DNA of 64,000 nt from Sphaerisporangium siamense (GTDB lineage Bacteria; Actinomycetota; Actinomycetes; Streptosporangiales; Streptosporangiaceae). Positions 28,007 to 36,848 of this stretch are shown here, piece by piece. The stretch is taken from NCBI RefSeq assembly GCF_014205275.1, contig NZ_JACHND010000001.1, forward strand, positions 1,860,001-1,924,000, in the 5' to 3' direction. The translations under genes were made by a program, and so were the position numbers. The notes below the pieces were generated by a model. The model was not told the DNA's origin. It ran no database searches and worked only from the letters and a program-made list of their open reading frames with translations. How positions within the stretch are numbered: position 1 is the stretch's first letter; every line of letters starts with the position of its first letter.

Positions 28007-28653
28007 TAAAAGAATCCTAACTCGGATATAACGCGAGCAATTCCGAGAGCTCTGCTCAACGGTCACCGCAGTATAGTGGAGCTTACGACCTCTCGCCATC
28101 GCACTTATTGGAATCACATTCCGCGACAGCGCGACCACGATTTTCGCCGGATTTGAACGCCGGATCGACTCGAAATGGTCGCCGTCAACTGCGGTCATCG
28201 CGCAGCGTCGGCCGTCCTGCGCTTTCCGTTAATGCGTGCGTCCTGCGGCATCGGATAGGCGAGATCGGGACGCGATGGCATATAACGAACAACCCGAGCG
28301 GAGTTCGAGTGCGGCCGGTCGGCGCCGAAGGGGTGCGCACGGTCCGAGGGCTGTATTGGAACCGTCCACACTGGGCGGCCCGGATGTCGAATCGACGCGA
28401 AATGTTCTGAAAAGCTGTTCAGCGATCGCGACTCCCCGATGAAGCGCCGTATGCCCCCCTCAACAGATCGGGATGCCCGGCGTCAGGGAGATGGCCGCGG
28501 CGTGTCTCGGCCCGGGATCCCGGCCGCGCGTGAGTTCAGTACTTCTGCTGAGGAACTCGGTGTGCCTGCTTGCATAGCGTGATCACTGGGTCATGGCGTC
28601 CGGTGCGCCAGAGCCGGCGGCACCGGTACGCCGTCTCAGGAGAGGGGGCTCAC

Positions 28654-28895
28654 TTGAGAAAGTCGTCCTACGCCACACCGCCCGCACGGCGGATTCCCCG
28701 GCGCTGTCACGCCACCCGGGTCCGCGACCCACCGTCACCGCTCTGGTGGTGAGCCCGGTCGCCGTCCTCGCGAACTCACGCGCCCAGGACGAGCCCTCGC
28801 GCGACGCCGGCCGTACCCGGCTCGGGTTCCAGCCCGCGAACGGCGCCGGACCTGACGAAGCCACCGCGCGTTCCATGACCGGCGACCGGCCGTAG
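28654..28895 (+). pseudogene. Possible decayed secreted-protein gene
   Basis: A TTG at 28654 preceded by AGGAGAGGGGG begins MRKSSYATPPARRIPRR, which resembles the basic part of a signal peptide. A different frame of the same stretch supplies TVTALVVSPVAVLANSRAQ, resembling the hydrophobic core and cleavage site, and then runs to a stop at 28895. One frameshift would join them. The rest of 28007-29133 has no supportable gene, and its base composition is lower in GC than the flanks. Confidence 0.3.
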
Positions 28896-29050
28896 AAACG
28901 ATCGATGGGCTGGTCGGCGAATACCTGGTGAGCCGAGGATACGCCCGGTAATACCGGCTCGGCCATTATGCGCCGCACATCGACGCGGTACAGGGGGCAG
29001 GCGGGGCGATTTGTGCTGCCCGTCGAGGCTACTCAGCCGCTAATTTCTGA

Positions 29051-29080
29051 GGATTTATCGGGTGTTGTAGGGATTTATCG
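29051..29080. repeat. Two 10-bp direct repeats, 20-bp phased, before the M36 protease
   Basis: GGATTTATCG occurs at 29051-29060 and 29071-29080, exactly 20 bases apart, 54 bases upstream of the protease start. The 13-mer GAGGATTTATCGG (29049-29061) occurs again at 52586-52598 before the SnoaL-like gene. Spacing of two helical turns suggests an activator or sigma-factor binding site. Confidence 0.45.
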
Positions 29081-29133
29081 TCCGTGATACGCCTGGCGAA
29101 GTAGTTACATATCTGCCGGTTTAGGAGGGAAAT

Positions 29134-32073
29134 GTGTCGACCAGACCTTGGTTACGCGCCGTCGTCGCCGTAGTAGGCGTCGCGACGGCGGCTCTCCCCC
29201 TCGCGACGACCACCGGGATCACCCGGCCCGCCGAGGCCGCGAAGCGCGCGCCCAGCGCCGGCACCCCCGCGATCCGGGACCCCCGGGCCGCGGGGCACGG
29301 CAAGCCGGACCTGGACAACCGGCGGGGCAGCGTCCCGCCGCCGGCCGGCCTGAACGCGCGCGCCGCCGGGCCGGGCGCCCAGGTGCGCTGGAACGCGCTC
29401 GGCACCCCGGCCGTCATCACCGGGTCCGCGCCGCTGGCCGAGCACCTGGGCGCCGACCCGGTCCAGGCCGCCCGCACGTACCTCAAGAGCCACGAGAACC
29501 TCTTCGGCCTGCCGGCGGCGGATGTGGACGCGCTGGAGCGGGTCGCGGTCAACCCGATCGGCCCCGGCCACGCCGTCCTGCTGCGGCAGCGCTTCGGTGG
29601 CCTGCCCGCAGGGGTGGATGGAATGGTGACGATCGGCGTCGTGGACGGGAAGGTGGAGTACGCCACCTCCTCGCTCTCGCGCGACACGGCCCCACCTCCG
29701 GCCGCCGCGATCGGCGAGCAGCAGGCCGTGGAGATCGCGGCGAAGGACGGCGGCGTCGACCTCGCGACGGTCAGGAACAAGCGGGTGAGGCCCGTGGCCG
29801 TACCGGCGCCCGACGGGGTGCACCGCGCGTACCAGGTCGTGCTGATCGCCTTGAGCAAGGACGGAGACGTCGCCGGGTACACCACGCACGTGGACGCGGT
29901 CAGCGGCGCGATCCTGGTCCGCGACAACCTCGTGGACGGCTTCGCGGACGCCGACCCCGGCAACCCGTCCTGGACCGTCTTCCCCGCCAACCCGCCGAGC
30001 GACTACTCCTCCGCCGACACCCGGCGGCGCCTGTGCCACGCGCCCGGCCCCCGCTGCGACCTCGTGACCGGCGGCGACCCGAGCAGCGGACGGGCCTGGG
30101 ACGTGGACCCCGCCACGAACGCCCCGACCTTCACCAGCATGGGGAACGCCGTACGGACCTTCGACGCCCAGGAGTACACGGACCAGCACGGAGGCGGCAC
30201 CCACGGCAACGCCCCGTCGCCGAACCGCGACTACACCTACCCCTGGAAGAACACCTGGTACGAGTCCACGTGCGACCGGGCGACCCTCACCCGGCCGGGC
30301 AAGGTCGACCTGGAGACGGCGATCGCCAACCTGCACGCGGCGCTCAACCGTCTGCACGACTGGTCCTACCGGCTCGGCTTCACCGAGACCGCGTGGAACA
30401 TGCAAGCCGACAACGGCGACCGCGGCGGGCAGGGCGGGGATCCTGAGCTGGCGAACGCTCAGTCGGGCGCCGTGGCGTCGGGCGCCCTCAACGTGGCCGG
30501 CCAGGCCAACACCCCTGACGGCATCTCGCCGGTCATCAGCATGGGGCTGTGGGGGCCGATCGGCGGCTTGTTCTACGGCCCCTGCGTGGACGGCGACTAC
30601 GACATGACGGTCATCGGCCACGAGTACACCCACGCGATATCGAGCCGCATGGTCGGCGGACCGGACGCCGGATGGGCCAGTTGGCAGGGCGGAGGGCTGG
30701 CGGAGGCCACCGGCGACCTGTTCGCCGTGGAGTTCCTCGCCGAGTACGGTTTCCCCCCGTCCGGTGACACGCCGTACATCATCGGCGGCTATGTCACCGG
30801 CGACACCGGGCACGGCATAAGGAACTACGACATGTCGAAGTCGCCGCTCAACTACAGCGACATCGGGTACGACCTGTGGGGTTTCCAGACCCATTCGGAG
30901 AGTGAGATCTGGTCGGCGACCCAGTTCGATCTGCGCGCGGCCTTCCTCAAGCGATACGGCAAGGGCACCCTCGTCCAGCAGCGGGCCTGCGCCGACGGGC
31001 GGCGGCCCATCGACCGGTGTCCGGGAAACCGGCGCTGGATCCAGCTCCTGTTCGACGGGCTGCTGCTGACGGACTCCAGCGCGGACGGCTTCGTCGACAT
31101 GCGCGACGCCCTGCTCGCCGCCGACCGCATCCGGTTCGGCGGCGCGAACCAGGACATCATCTGGCGGGTGTTCGCCGAGCACGGCATGGGCGAAGGCGCG
31201 GACGGCACCGATCGGAACGACGAGAACCCCGCGCCGAGCTTCGTGAACCCCACGGGCGAGAACGGCTCGCTGCGCCTGACCTCAGATGGTGCCGCCGAGG
31301 GCGCGGTGCTGCGGCTCTACGTCGGCGACTACGAGGCCCGCGCGCTCCCCGTCGCCGACACCGACCCGGCCACCCCGCTCGGCGACACGGTCGCGTTGAC
31401 GCCCGGCACCTACCGCCTCCTGGTCGTCGGCGCCGGTTACGGCCACACCCGGCTCACGTCGGCCGTTTCGGCCGGCCGGACACAACGGCTCCGGGTGCCC
31501 CTGTCACCCAACCTCGCGTCCGCCGCCGCCGGCGCGACGGTCTCCGGCGACGGCGAGAACCAGGACAAGCTGATCGACGACACCGAGGGGTCCAACTGGG
31601 TCTCCAGAAGCGGCCCGGTCGCCGGCAAGTCGGTCGTCGTGGACCTGGCGGGCGACCGCCCGGTCACCGTCCGCAGGATCCAGGTCAGTGCCATGCTCAG
31701 GCTCGACTGGGAGGACCCGGTCGACCCGGGCTCCCAGGACCGCTTCACGGCCCTGCGCTCCTTCGAGGTGCTCGCCTGCCGCGCCGGCTGCGCCGACACG
31801 GCCAACTTCCACTCCGTCTACACCAGCCGGCCGGACGCGTTCCCCGGGGTCCGTCCCCGGCCGGTGAGCCCCGAGCTGATCATCAGGTCGTTCCGCGTGC
31901 CGCCGACCGACGCCACACACCTGATGCTGCGCGCGCTCACCTCGCAGTGCACCGGCAACCCGCTGTACGCGGGCCAGCAGCAGACCAACCCGAGCGCGCC
32001 GACCGACTGCGCCACGGTCAACCCTCGCCACGACGAGGTACGGGCGGCGGAGTTCCAGGCGTTCTCCCACTGA
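29134..32073 (+). CDS. Secreted M36 (fungalysin-type) metalloprotease
   Basis: 979 residues. A signal peptide (residues ~1-36) and propeptide precede the M36 catalytic domain, with the zinc motif GHEYTH at 494-498 and the downstream ligand glutamate in GGGLAEATGDLFAVEF. The C-terminal ~220 residues (from LRVPLSPNLASAAAGATVSG) contain a discoidin/F5-8C-like beta-sandwich with WVSRSGPV and a C-rich loop. GTG start at 29134 with GGAGGG. Extracellular protein degradation; the extra C-terminal domain may bind glycans or collagen-like surfaces. Ends at a GC-rich terminator. Confidence 0.9.
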   Translation: MSTRPWLRAVVAVVGVATAALPLATTTGITRPAEAAKRAPSAGTPAIRDPRAAGHGKPDLDNRRGSVPPPAGLNARAAGPGAQVRWNALGTPAVITGSAPLAEHLGADPVQAARTYLKSHENLFGLPAADVDALERVAVNPIGPGHAVLLRQRFGGLPAGVDGMVTIGVVDGKVEYATSSLSRDTAPPPAAAIGEQQAVEIAAKDGGVDLATVRNKRVRPVAVPAPDGVHRAYQVVLIALSKDGDVAGYTTHVDAVSGAILVRDNLVDGFADADPGNPSWTVFPANPPSDYSSADTRRRLCHAPGPRCDLVTGGDPSSGRAWDVDPATNAPTFTSMGNAVRTFDAQEYTDQHGGGTHGNAPSPNRDYTYPWKNTWYESTCDRATLTRPGKVDLETAIANLHAALNRLHDWSYRLGFTETAWNMQADNGDRGGQGGDPELANAQSGAVASGALNVAGQANTPDGISPVISMGLWGPIGGLFYGPCVDGDYDMTVIGHEYTHAISSRMVGGPDAGWASWQGGGLAEATGDLFAVEFLAEYGFPPSGDTPYIIGGYVTGDTGHGIRNYDMSKSPLNYSDIGYDLWGFQTHSESEIWSATQFDLRAAFLKRYGKGTLVQQRACADGRRPIDRCPGNRRWIQLLFDGLLLTDSSADGFVDMRDALLAADRIRFGGANQDIIWRVFAEHGMGEGADGTDRNDENPAPSFVNPTGENGSLRLTSDGAAEGAVLRLYVGDYEARALPVADTDPATPLGDTVALTPGTYRLLVVGAGYGHTRLTSAVSAGRTQRLRVPLSPNLASAAAGATVSGDGENQDKLIDDTEGSNWVSRSGPVAGKSVVVDLAGDRPVTVRRIQVSAMLRLDWEDPVDPGSQDRFTALRSFEVLACRAGCADTANFHSVYTSRPDAFPGVRPRPVSPELIIRSFRVPPTDATHLMLRALTSQCTGNPLYAGQQQTNPSAPTDCATVNPRHDEVRAAEFQAFSH

Positions 32074-32106
32074 CGCCGCGGAGCGCGTCCACCCACTGAC
32101 GCGACA

Positions 32107-32139
32107 GGGCAGGGCGGCGGCACCCCCGCCGCCCTGCCC
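32107..32139. terminator. GC-rich hairpin terminator after the M36 protease
   Basis: Perfect 14-bp arms (32107-32120 and 32126-32139), loop CACCC, 34 bases after the protease stop codon; no T-tract. Confidence 0.8.
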
Positions 32140-32220
32140 CATGCCGCTGATCATCTCGGAGCCCCCGCCCGGGGACGTCATCGCGTTTCCTCGAAATGGC
32201 CGGTGCTAGCGTCCAGGTCC

Positions 32221-32598
32221 GTGACAGAGAACGTCTACGTGGGGAACGCCCACCTCGATTCGGTCACCGACCGTGGCTGGCTGCTCGGGCACTTCAAACC
32301 CGCCGACGACGCACGGCACAGTGACGACGTCGAGATCAAGTGGTTCGTCCACCCCGCCGGCGACCGGCGCGCCCAATGGGTCACCGGAGAGAAGCGCACC
32401 GCGCTCCTCATCCTGATCAGCGGCCGTTTCCGCGTCGAGCTCCCCGGCCGCAGCGTGCTCCTGACCGAGCAGGGCGACTACGTCGTCTGGGGCCACGGCG
32501 TCGACCACTCCTGGCACGCCGAAGAGCAATCAGTAGTCCTGACCGTCCGCTGGCCCTCGATCCCCGGCTACGCGGTCCCCACCCCAGGCCAGGAGTAA
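32221..32598 (+). CDS. Cupin-fold protein
   Basis: 125 residues of the small cupin type: beta strands with conserved-looking motifs HPAGDRRAQW, LILISGRFRVELPG and VVWGHGVDHSWHAEEQSVVLTVRW. Metal ligands would be the H-x-H region (GHGVDHSWH). Starts at the GTG at 32221. Homologs carry an erroneous 'signal peptidase I' label in some genomes. Possible small-molecule binding or dioxygenase role; no neighbour explains it. Confidence 0.75.
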   Translation: MTENVYVGNAHLDSVTDRGWLLGHFKPADDARHSDDVEIKWFVHPAGDRRAQWVTGEKRTALLILISGRFRVELPGRSVLLTEQGDYVVWGHGVDHSWHAEEQSVVLTVRWPSIPGYAVPTPGQE

Positions 32599-32796
32599 CC
32601 ACCCGGACGTGGCAAACCCTGCCGACGGTAGCCATCTTCCTGCACCTGAACTGGCCGACAGCCGAGAGGTCACCGGTTCCGGCGAGAAGGTAGCGCTGGC
32701 TGTACCTGGCGACTCCAGCAGACGGGCCGATCACGAACGCTCCCGATTCCATGCTTGAGCGGCACCGTAGACGACCATCGAGCAGGGAATCCCCCC

Positions 32797-33590
32797 ATGT
32801 CGCACTCCGCTGCCCCCTCTCCCGCCGAACGCGGCTCCGCCGGGCGGCGTGGCCTGCCGGCCCTGGCCACCGCCGCCGCCCTCACACTGACCTGTCTCGC
32901 CCTGACCGGCGCCCCGGCCGTCGCCGAAACCCCCGCCGTAACCGACGGGCCGGCCCGATTCCACCATCAGGCACTCGACCGGCACGCCTGCACGACAGGA
33001 CCGGACGACCACGTCGGTGAGGACCTGGACGCGGCGGGCGCACGGTGTGCCGAGGTCGTCGTCCCCCTGGACCACCGCAAGCCCGGTGGGCGGACCATCT
33101 CTGTGGCGATCTCTCGGATCAAGGCCACCGACCCCGCCCAGCGCCGCGGCATCCTTCTCGGCAACCCCGGCGGCCCGGGGGAATCCGGACTGCACATGGC
33201 GCGCCTCGGCCAGGCCGCGCCCGCCCTCGGGAGCCGTTACGACACGATCGGATGGACCCGCGCTTCGTCGGCCGCAGCACACCGATCCGGTGCCACTGGA
33301 ACACCGGCACCTACCTGCAGTCGGCCGGTCCGAACCGCCGCACCTTCAATGAGAGCGTGGCCCTGATGCGGGACCTGGCCGCACGATGCGCCCGGGAAGA
33401 CCCGGACGTCGTCGGGTCCGGCCCGATGGGCGGGAACGCCCCGGCCACGGCGGCCACGCTGAAGCACTGGGCCGGGTGGGCCGCCGGGCACGACCCCGAG
33501 TACGGCCTGGGCGCCACCACGGCCGATGACGACCCACGCGTTCTCACCCACAAAACTCATCGGCACCCGGCTGGCCGACAATGCGCCCGC
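32797..33590 (+). pseudogene. Frameshifted S33-type secreted hydrolase
   Basis: Begins with a signal peptide (SAAPSPAERGSAGRRGLPAL...TGAPAVAE) and the tripeptidyl aminopeptidase-type block VVVPLDHRKPGGRTISVAIS...LLGNPGGPGESGL. At about 33251 one G is missing (ATCGG-ATGGACCC), and the true sequence continues in the next frame (MDPRFVGRSTPIRCHWNTG). After ARCAREDPDVV the reading diverges from the family. The nucleophile motif GxSxG and the rest of the catalytic domain are absent, so the gene is frameshifted and truncated. Confidence 0.75.
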
Positions 33591-33637
33591 TATACGGCGT
33601 GTGTGCGGACCGGACTCGTCCTTGCGATCATCAGTGC

Positions 33638-34147
33638 ATGGACTGGAAGACCATGAGTGCGACTCTGCTGCCCCTGCTAGGGGTGCTGCTCGGGACGTGT
33701 GGCACGCTACTTGGCCAGTACTTAGGCACTCGGACGGACTCCAAACGTCTGGAATACGAAAAGCGGATAGCGGAACGCGCTGAGCGGAAATCCGCCATCC
33801 TGTCATTTCTCGAAGCGGCTCAGCGCGTAGAAATGATCGTTGACGGGCAAGCCCAGGCCGGTGTGTCGACTGCTTCCTCCGACACCGAAGAAGCCCTCCA
33901 CCAGCTGTGGCTCGCCAAAAAGAGCGTCGAACTCTTCTGTTCGCCTGTCATGGCTCAAGCCGCGCACGACTACACTCGCGCTTTGCATCTCAGTTTGCGG
34001 AGACCCGCGGATACCATCGACCCGACCGCGAAGGGCCAGTACCGCTATCTCATGATGGAACGCGCCAGGAACGACCTGGGTGTTACCGGAGATCCTCTTC
34101 TACGTGAGGTCCCTCCAAAGGAGATACCTGCGTCAGGCGAAGCCTGA
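33638..34147 (+). CDS. Small membrane-anchored protein with coiled coil
   Basis: 169 residues: an N-terminal hydrophobic helix (LLPLLGVLLGTCGTLLGQYL, about residues 9-28) and a long amphipathic helical part (TDSKRLEYEKRIAERAERK) with a C-terminal globular helical bundle. Similar small proteins are common in actinomycete accessory regions. ATG at 33638 or, five codons later, at 33653; no clear ribosome-binding site decides it. Lies directly after the broken hydrolase. Confidence 0.65.
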   Translation: MDWKTMSATLLPLLGVLLGTCGTLLGQYLGTRTDSKRLEYEKRIAERAERKSAILSFLEAAQRVEMIVDGQAQAGVSTASSDTEEALHQLWLAKKSVELFCSPVMAQAAHDYTRALHLSLRRPADTIDPTAKGQYRYLMMERARNDLGVTGDPLLREVPPKEIPASGEA

Positions 34148-34158
34148 ACGTGTCCGCG

Positions 34159-34812
34159 CTACGCGTTAGGGCCCTCAGATTCGCCGACGAGCGCGAGGAT
34201 GCCGGCGAGAATACCGGGGGCGGCTGCGATCGTAGCCCTGGATCGTGTGGTGTGCGGCGTGCCGTCGATATCGGTGACATGGGCTCCGGCTTCCTTGGCG
34301 ATGATGACGCCGGCGGCGGTGTCCCAGGGTTTGTTGGCGAGCATGACACAGGCGTCGATCTTGCCTTCGGCCACCCATACCAGGTCGATGGCTGCCGACC
34401 CGAACATGCGAATGCGCTGCACGCGGGCAGCGAGCCGCCGGGTGATGGCGTGGCGCTGCCGGTTCCGTTGTTCGGCGTGAGTACCTATGGAGTAGTCGCC
34501 GATGGACACCAGGGCGGCATTCAGCGTGGTGGTATCGCTCGCCTTGATGGGCTGACCGTTGACGGTGGCTCCGCCACCCTCGGTAGCGGCGTACCGCGAG
34601 CCAAGAAAGGGCAGGTCGATGACACCGAGGATGGGCGTGTGCCGGGCGAGGTGGTCCCGTACCGCTCTCTCGACGACGTAGTCCACTTCGGTAGCCATGT
34701 CGCTTTCACCCTTGGCAGTGAGGATGCCGGGCAGCGTGGTCCTGATCAGCTCCCTGGCGACGGCAACCGCATGCAGAGCGATGGGCAGCAAGGCGTGTGC
34801 GTCGGTAGTCAT
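34159..34812 (-). pseudogene. Inositol-monophosphatase-like gene lacking its metal site
   Basis: 217 residues aligning with IMPase-like proteins, except that between ERAVRDHLARHTP and ILGVIDLPFLGSRYAATEG about 45 residues are missing. The missing segment normally carries the G-E-E and D-P-I-D-G-T metal-binding motifs; only the last one (NKPWDTAAG, substrate/metal Asp) remains. The frame is intact and the ends match the family (TTDAHALLPIALHAVAVAR...). A deletion between short 'TP' codon repeats is likely. Active phosphatase function is not expected. ATG at 34812; GTG at 34833 possible. Confidence 0.7.
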
Positions 34813-34833
34813 CCGAGTCTGCTCAACTCCCAC

Positions 34834-35283
34834 AGCATGGTGAAGACCCGCCCGAACCCGCGGAACAGACCACCGGCCGTGCCGCTGCCGCGAATGACCA
34901 CGTCAATAAGCCCAGACCGCACACCTGCACCAGCTAAGCCTGAACGACGCACCCCGCTGCCGACAACTGCACTCTGAACCGCGACCCTGAGCAAGCTTCC
35001 GGATCATGGGATCTGAGCGTCTGCCCAGTTCATTGGTGGTGGGGGCCAACCTCGCTCAAGGCCGAGGTCGCTGAGCGGGATCAACCGCAGCAGCTCGGGG
35101 ACGCTGCCGTCATACACCTGACCTCGTGCTGGAACTGCATAGATGTGCTTCGGCAGGCACGCTCACGCCAGTTATAGCTTCTCGCTTCTCCTATTGATGC
35201 TCACCGCGTTTCGTTATAAGCTCTAACTATCGCTAGTGATGATAACTCGACTGGCCGGACCGGTCGATGAACAGAGGAGAAGG
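34834..35283. other. Gene-free stretch with promoter-like elements
   Basis: About 450 bases without a supported gene. It contains the near-palindrome ATCGCTAGTGAT (35229-35240) and an AT-richer stretch with TATAAG near 35216, a possible promoter for the secreted SRPBCC-type gene at 35284. Confidence 0.4.
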
Positions 35284-35934
35284 ATGTTCGGTACTCGCTC
35301 GACCACCTCGCGAACCCCTCGTCGCCGGACGGGCGCGCGTGCTGCCCTGCTCGCGGTCCCGCTGGCTGTCGCCGGCGTCCTCGGCCCCACTGTCGCGCCC
35401 GCCCAGGCCGCCACCCTCGGTCACGGCACCGGCCCGGCCTCACTGACCTGCCAAGGCAAAGGTGTCGACCCGGCCGCCAAAGCCCGCTATCGGACCGAGA
35501 TCTTCATTCAGGCGCCGCTCCGCACGATCTGGGATCTGCAGACCGACGTGGAAGGCTGGCCCTCCTGGCAGAAGCCCGTCGCCCCCATGACCATAAAGCG
35601 TCTCGACTCGGGCCCACTGCGCAAGCACTCGCAGTTCCAGGCGACCATTCACCTACCCCCCAACCCCCCGTTCCCGCCCTCCACGGTGGTCATCACCTCC
35701 ACTGTCCAGCAACTCCAGTACGGCAGGTGCGTCCGCTGGACCGGACCTGCCGACGGCGCCGGATTCCACATCGACGGCATCCATGTCTGGAACTTCATCA
35801 AAGTCCCCGGCGGCACCCTCGTCCGCACCGAAGAAAGCCACACCGGCCCCCAAGCTGACCCCAACTCGGACATGGGCCTCGAAACCTGGCTCAACGACCT
35901 CAAAGCCGCCGCCGAATCCGCCCCCCGCAACTGA
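35284..35934 (+). CDS. Secreted SRPBCC-fold protein
   Basis: 216 residues with a long signal peptide (RTGARAALLAVPLAVAGVLGPTVAPAQA, residues ~15-42) and a SRPBCC/polyketide-cyclase-like domain (YRTEIFIQAPLRTIWDLQTDVEGWPSWQ at its start, helix-grip fold). Such domains bind hydrophobic ligands; secretion is unusual for the family. ATG at 35284, preceded by GAGGAGAAGG. Convergent with the beta-helix gene. Confidence 0.8.
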   Translation: MFGTRSTTSRTPRRRTGARAALLAVPLAVAGVLGPTVAPAQAATLGHGTGPASLTCQGKGVDPAAKARYRTEIFIQAPLRTIWDLQTDVEGWPSWQKPVAPMTIKRLDSGPLRKHSQFQATIHLPPNPPFPPSTVVITSTVQQLQYGRCVRWTGPADGAGFHIDGIHVWNFIKVPGGTLVRTEESHTGPQADPNSDMGLETWLNDLKAAAESAPRN

Positions 35935-35979
35935 CCAGACAGCGGAGGCTGCACGGGGCAGCGGGTCGGGGGAGGGGAC

Positions 35980-36774
35980 TCAGCTTCGGGGGGTGGGCAG
36001 CACGGGGGAGCGGCCCGCGGCGGCCTCGGTGAGGACGCGCCAGGTGTCCACTTCGACTTCGCCGTCTTCGTCGAGGGTGGTGTAGTCGGCGGGTAGCCAG
36101 AGGGCGAGCCGTTCGTCCGCGGTGCGCTCGTCTTCGACCGGCGAGCCGTCCGGGAGCCAGTCCAGCACCGGTACCCGGAGACGGAGGTCACCGCCGAGAC
36201 CGTAGGAATGCTGGTCCTGGACGAAGAGGTCCGCAGTGATGTCGCCCCCGGCCTCGAGGCTGCCGTCATTGTTGAAGCAGACGATCACGTCCGCCTCGAT
36301 GGCACCGAGCACCAGGTTGAACGCTCCCGTGCGGAGGGCGCGGGCGCGCAGGTCGCCGGTGGCGGCGAACAGGCTGTGGTCGACGTCGCCGTCGCAGAGC
36401 AGCCCGTCGACGGTGAGGTCCCCGAGCACGATCAGGGGGCCGTCGAGCGTCAGGTCGGCGTCGAAGTGCGCGTCGCCGAACCACACCACAGGCCTGCCCC
36501 TGGCCACCACCCACCCTTCCGCGGTGCGCTCGACGCCCGAGTTGTCGACCGGCCCGTCTTGCGGCAGGGCGAGGGCCAGCACGAGGGCGAACTCCACATA
36601 GGAGTTGTAGAAGTCGTCGAGATCCAGATCGGCCAGCCACTTCTGGATCTGTGGCAGCTGCTCGTCGAGCGAGCCGAGGTCGTTGATGCCCGCCTCGCCG
36701 TAGGGTCGCAGCCGCTGCAAGGCGGCCTCGAGGTGGTCGGCGGCGGGGCGTAAGTGTTCGGTCCGTAACAGCAT
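35980..36774 (-). CDS. Beta-helix polymer-forming-like protein
   Basis: 264 residues. The N-terminal half is helical. The second half reads as a bactofilin-like right-handed beta-helix (DGPLIVLGDLTVDGLLCDGD, followed by DHSLFAATGDLRARALRTGA and NDGSLEAGGDITADLFVQDQ), with turns of 18-20 residues. The acidic C-tail ends at VLPTPRS. ATG at 36774; the family and role (a self-assembling cytoskeletal or toxin-associated protein) are uncertain. Confidence 0.6.
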   Translation of the reverse strand: MLLRTEHLRPAADHLEAALQRLRPYGEAGINDLGSLDEQLPQIQKWLADLDLDDFYNSYVEFALVLALALPQDGPVDNSGVERTAEGWVVARGRPVVWFGDAHFDADLTLDGPLIVLGDLTVDGLLCDGDVDHSLFAATGDLRARALRTGAFNLVLGAIEADVIVCFNNDGSLEAGGDITADLFVQDQHSYGLGGDLRLRVPVLDWLPDGSPVEDERTADERLALWLPADYTTLDEDGEVEVDTWRVLTEAAAGRSPVLPTPRS

Positions 36775-36848
36775 GGCAGGAGTATGTCTGATGCGCGGCC
36801 GTGAATTCAGCTCCAAGGATGGTCGAAGCCCCAGGTCACCGAGCAGCA

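Noticed and set aside
29152-31182. Open frame antisense to the M36 protease
   Set aside because: Shadow of the protease gene; no ribosome-binding site or family sequence.
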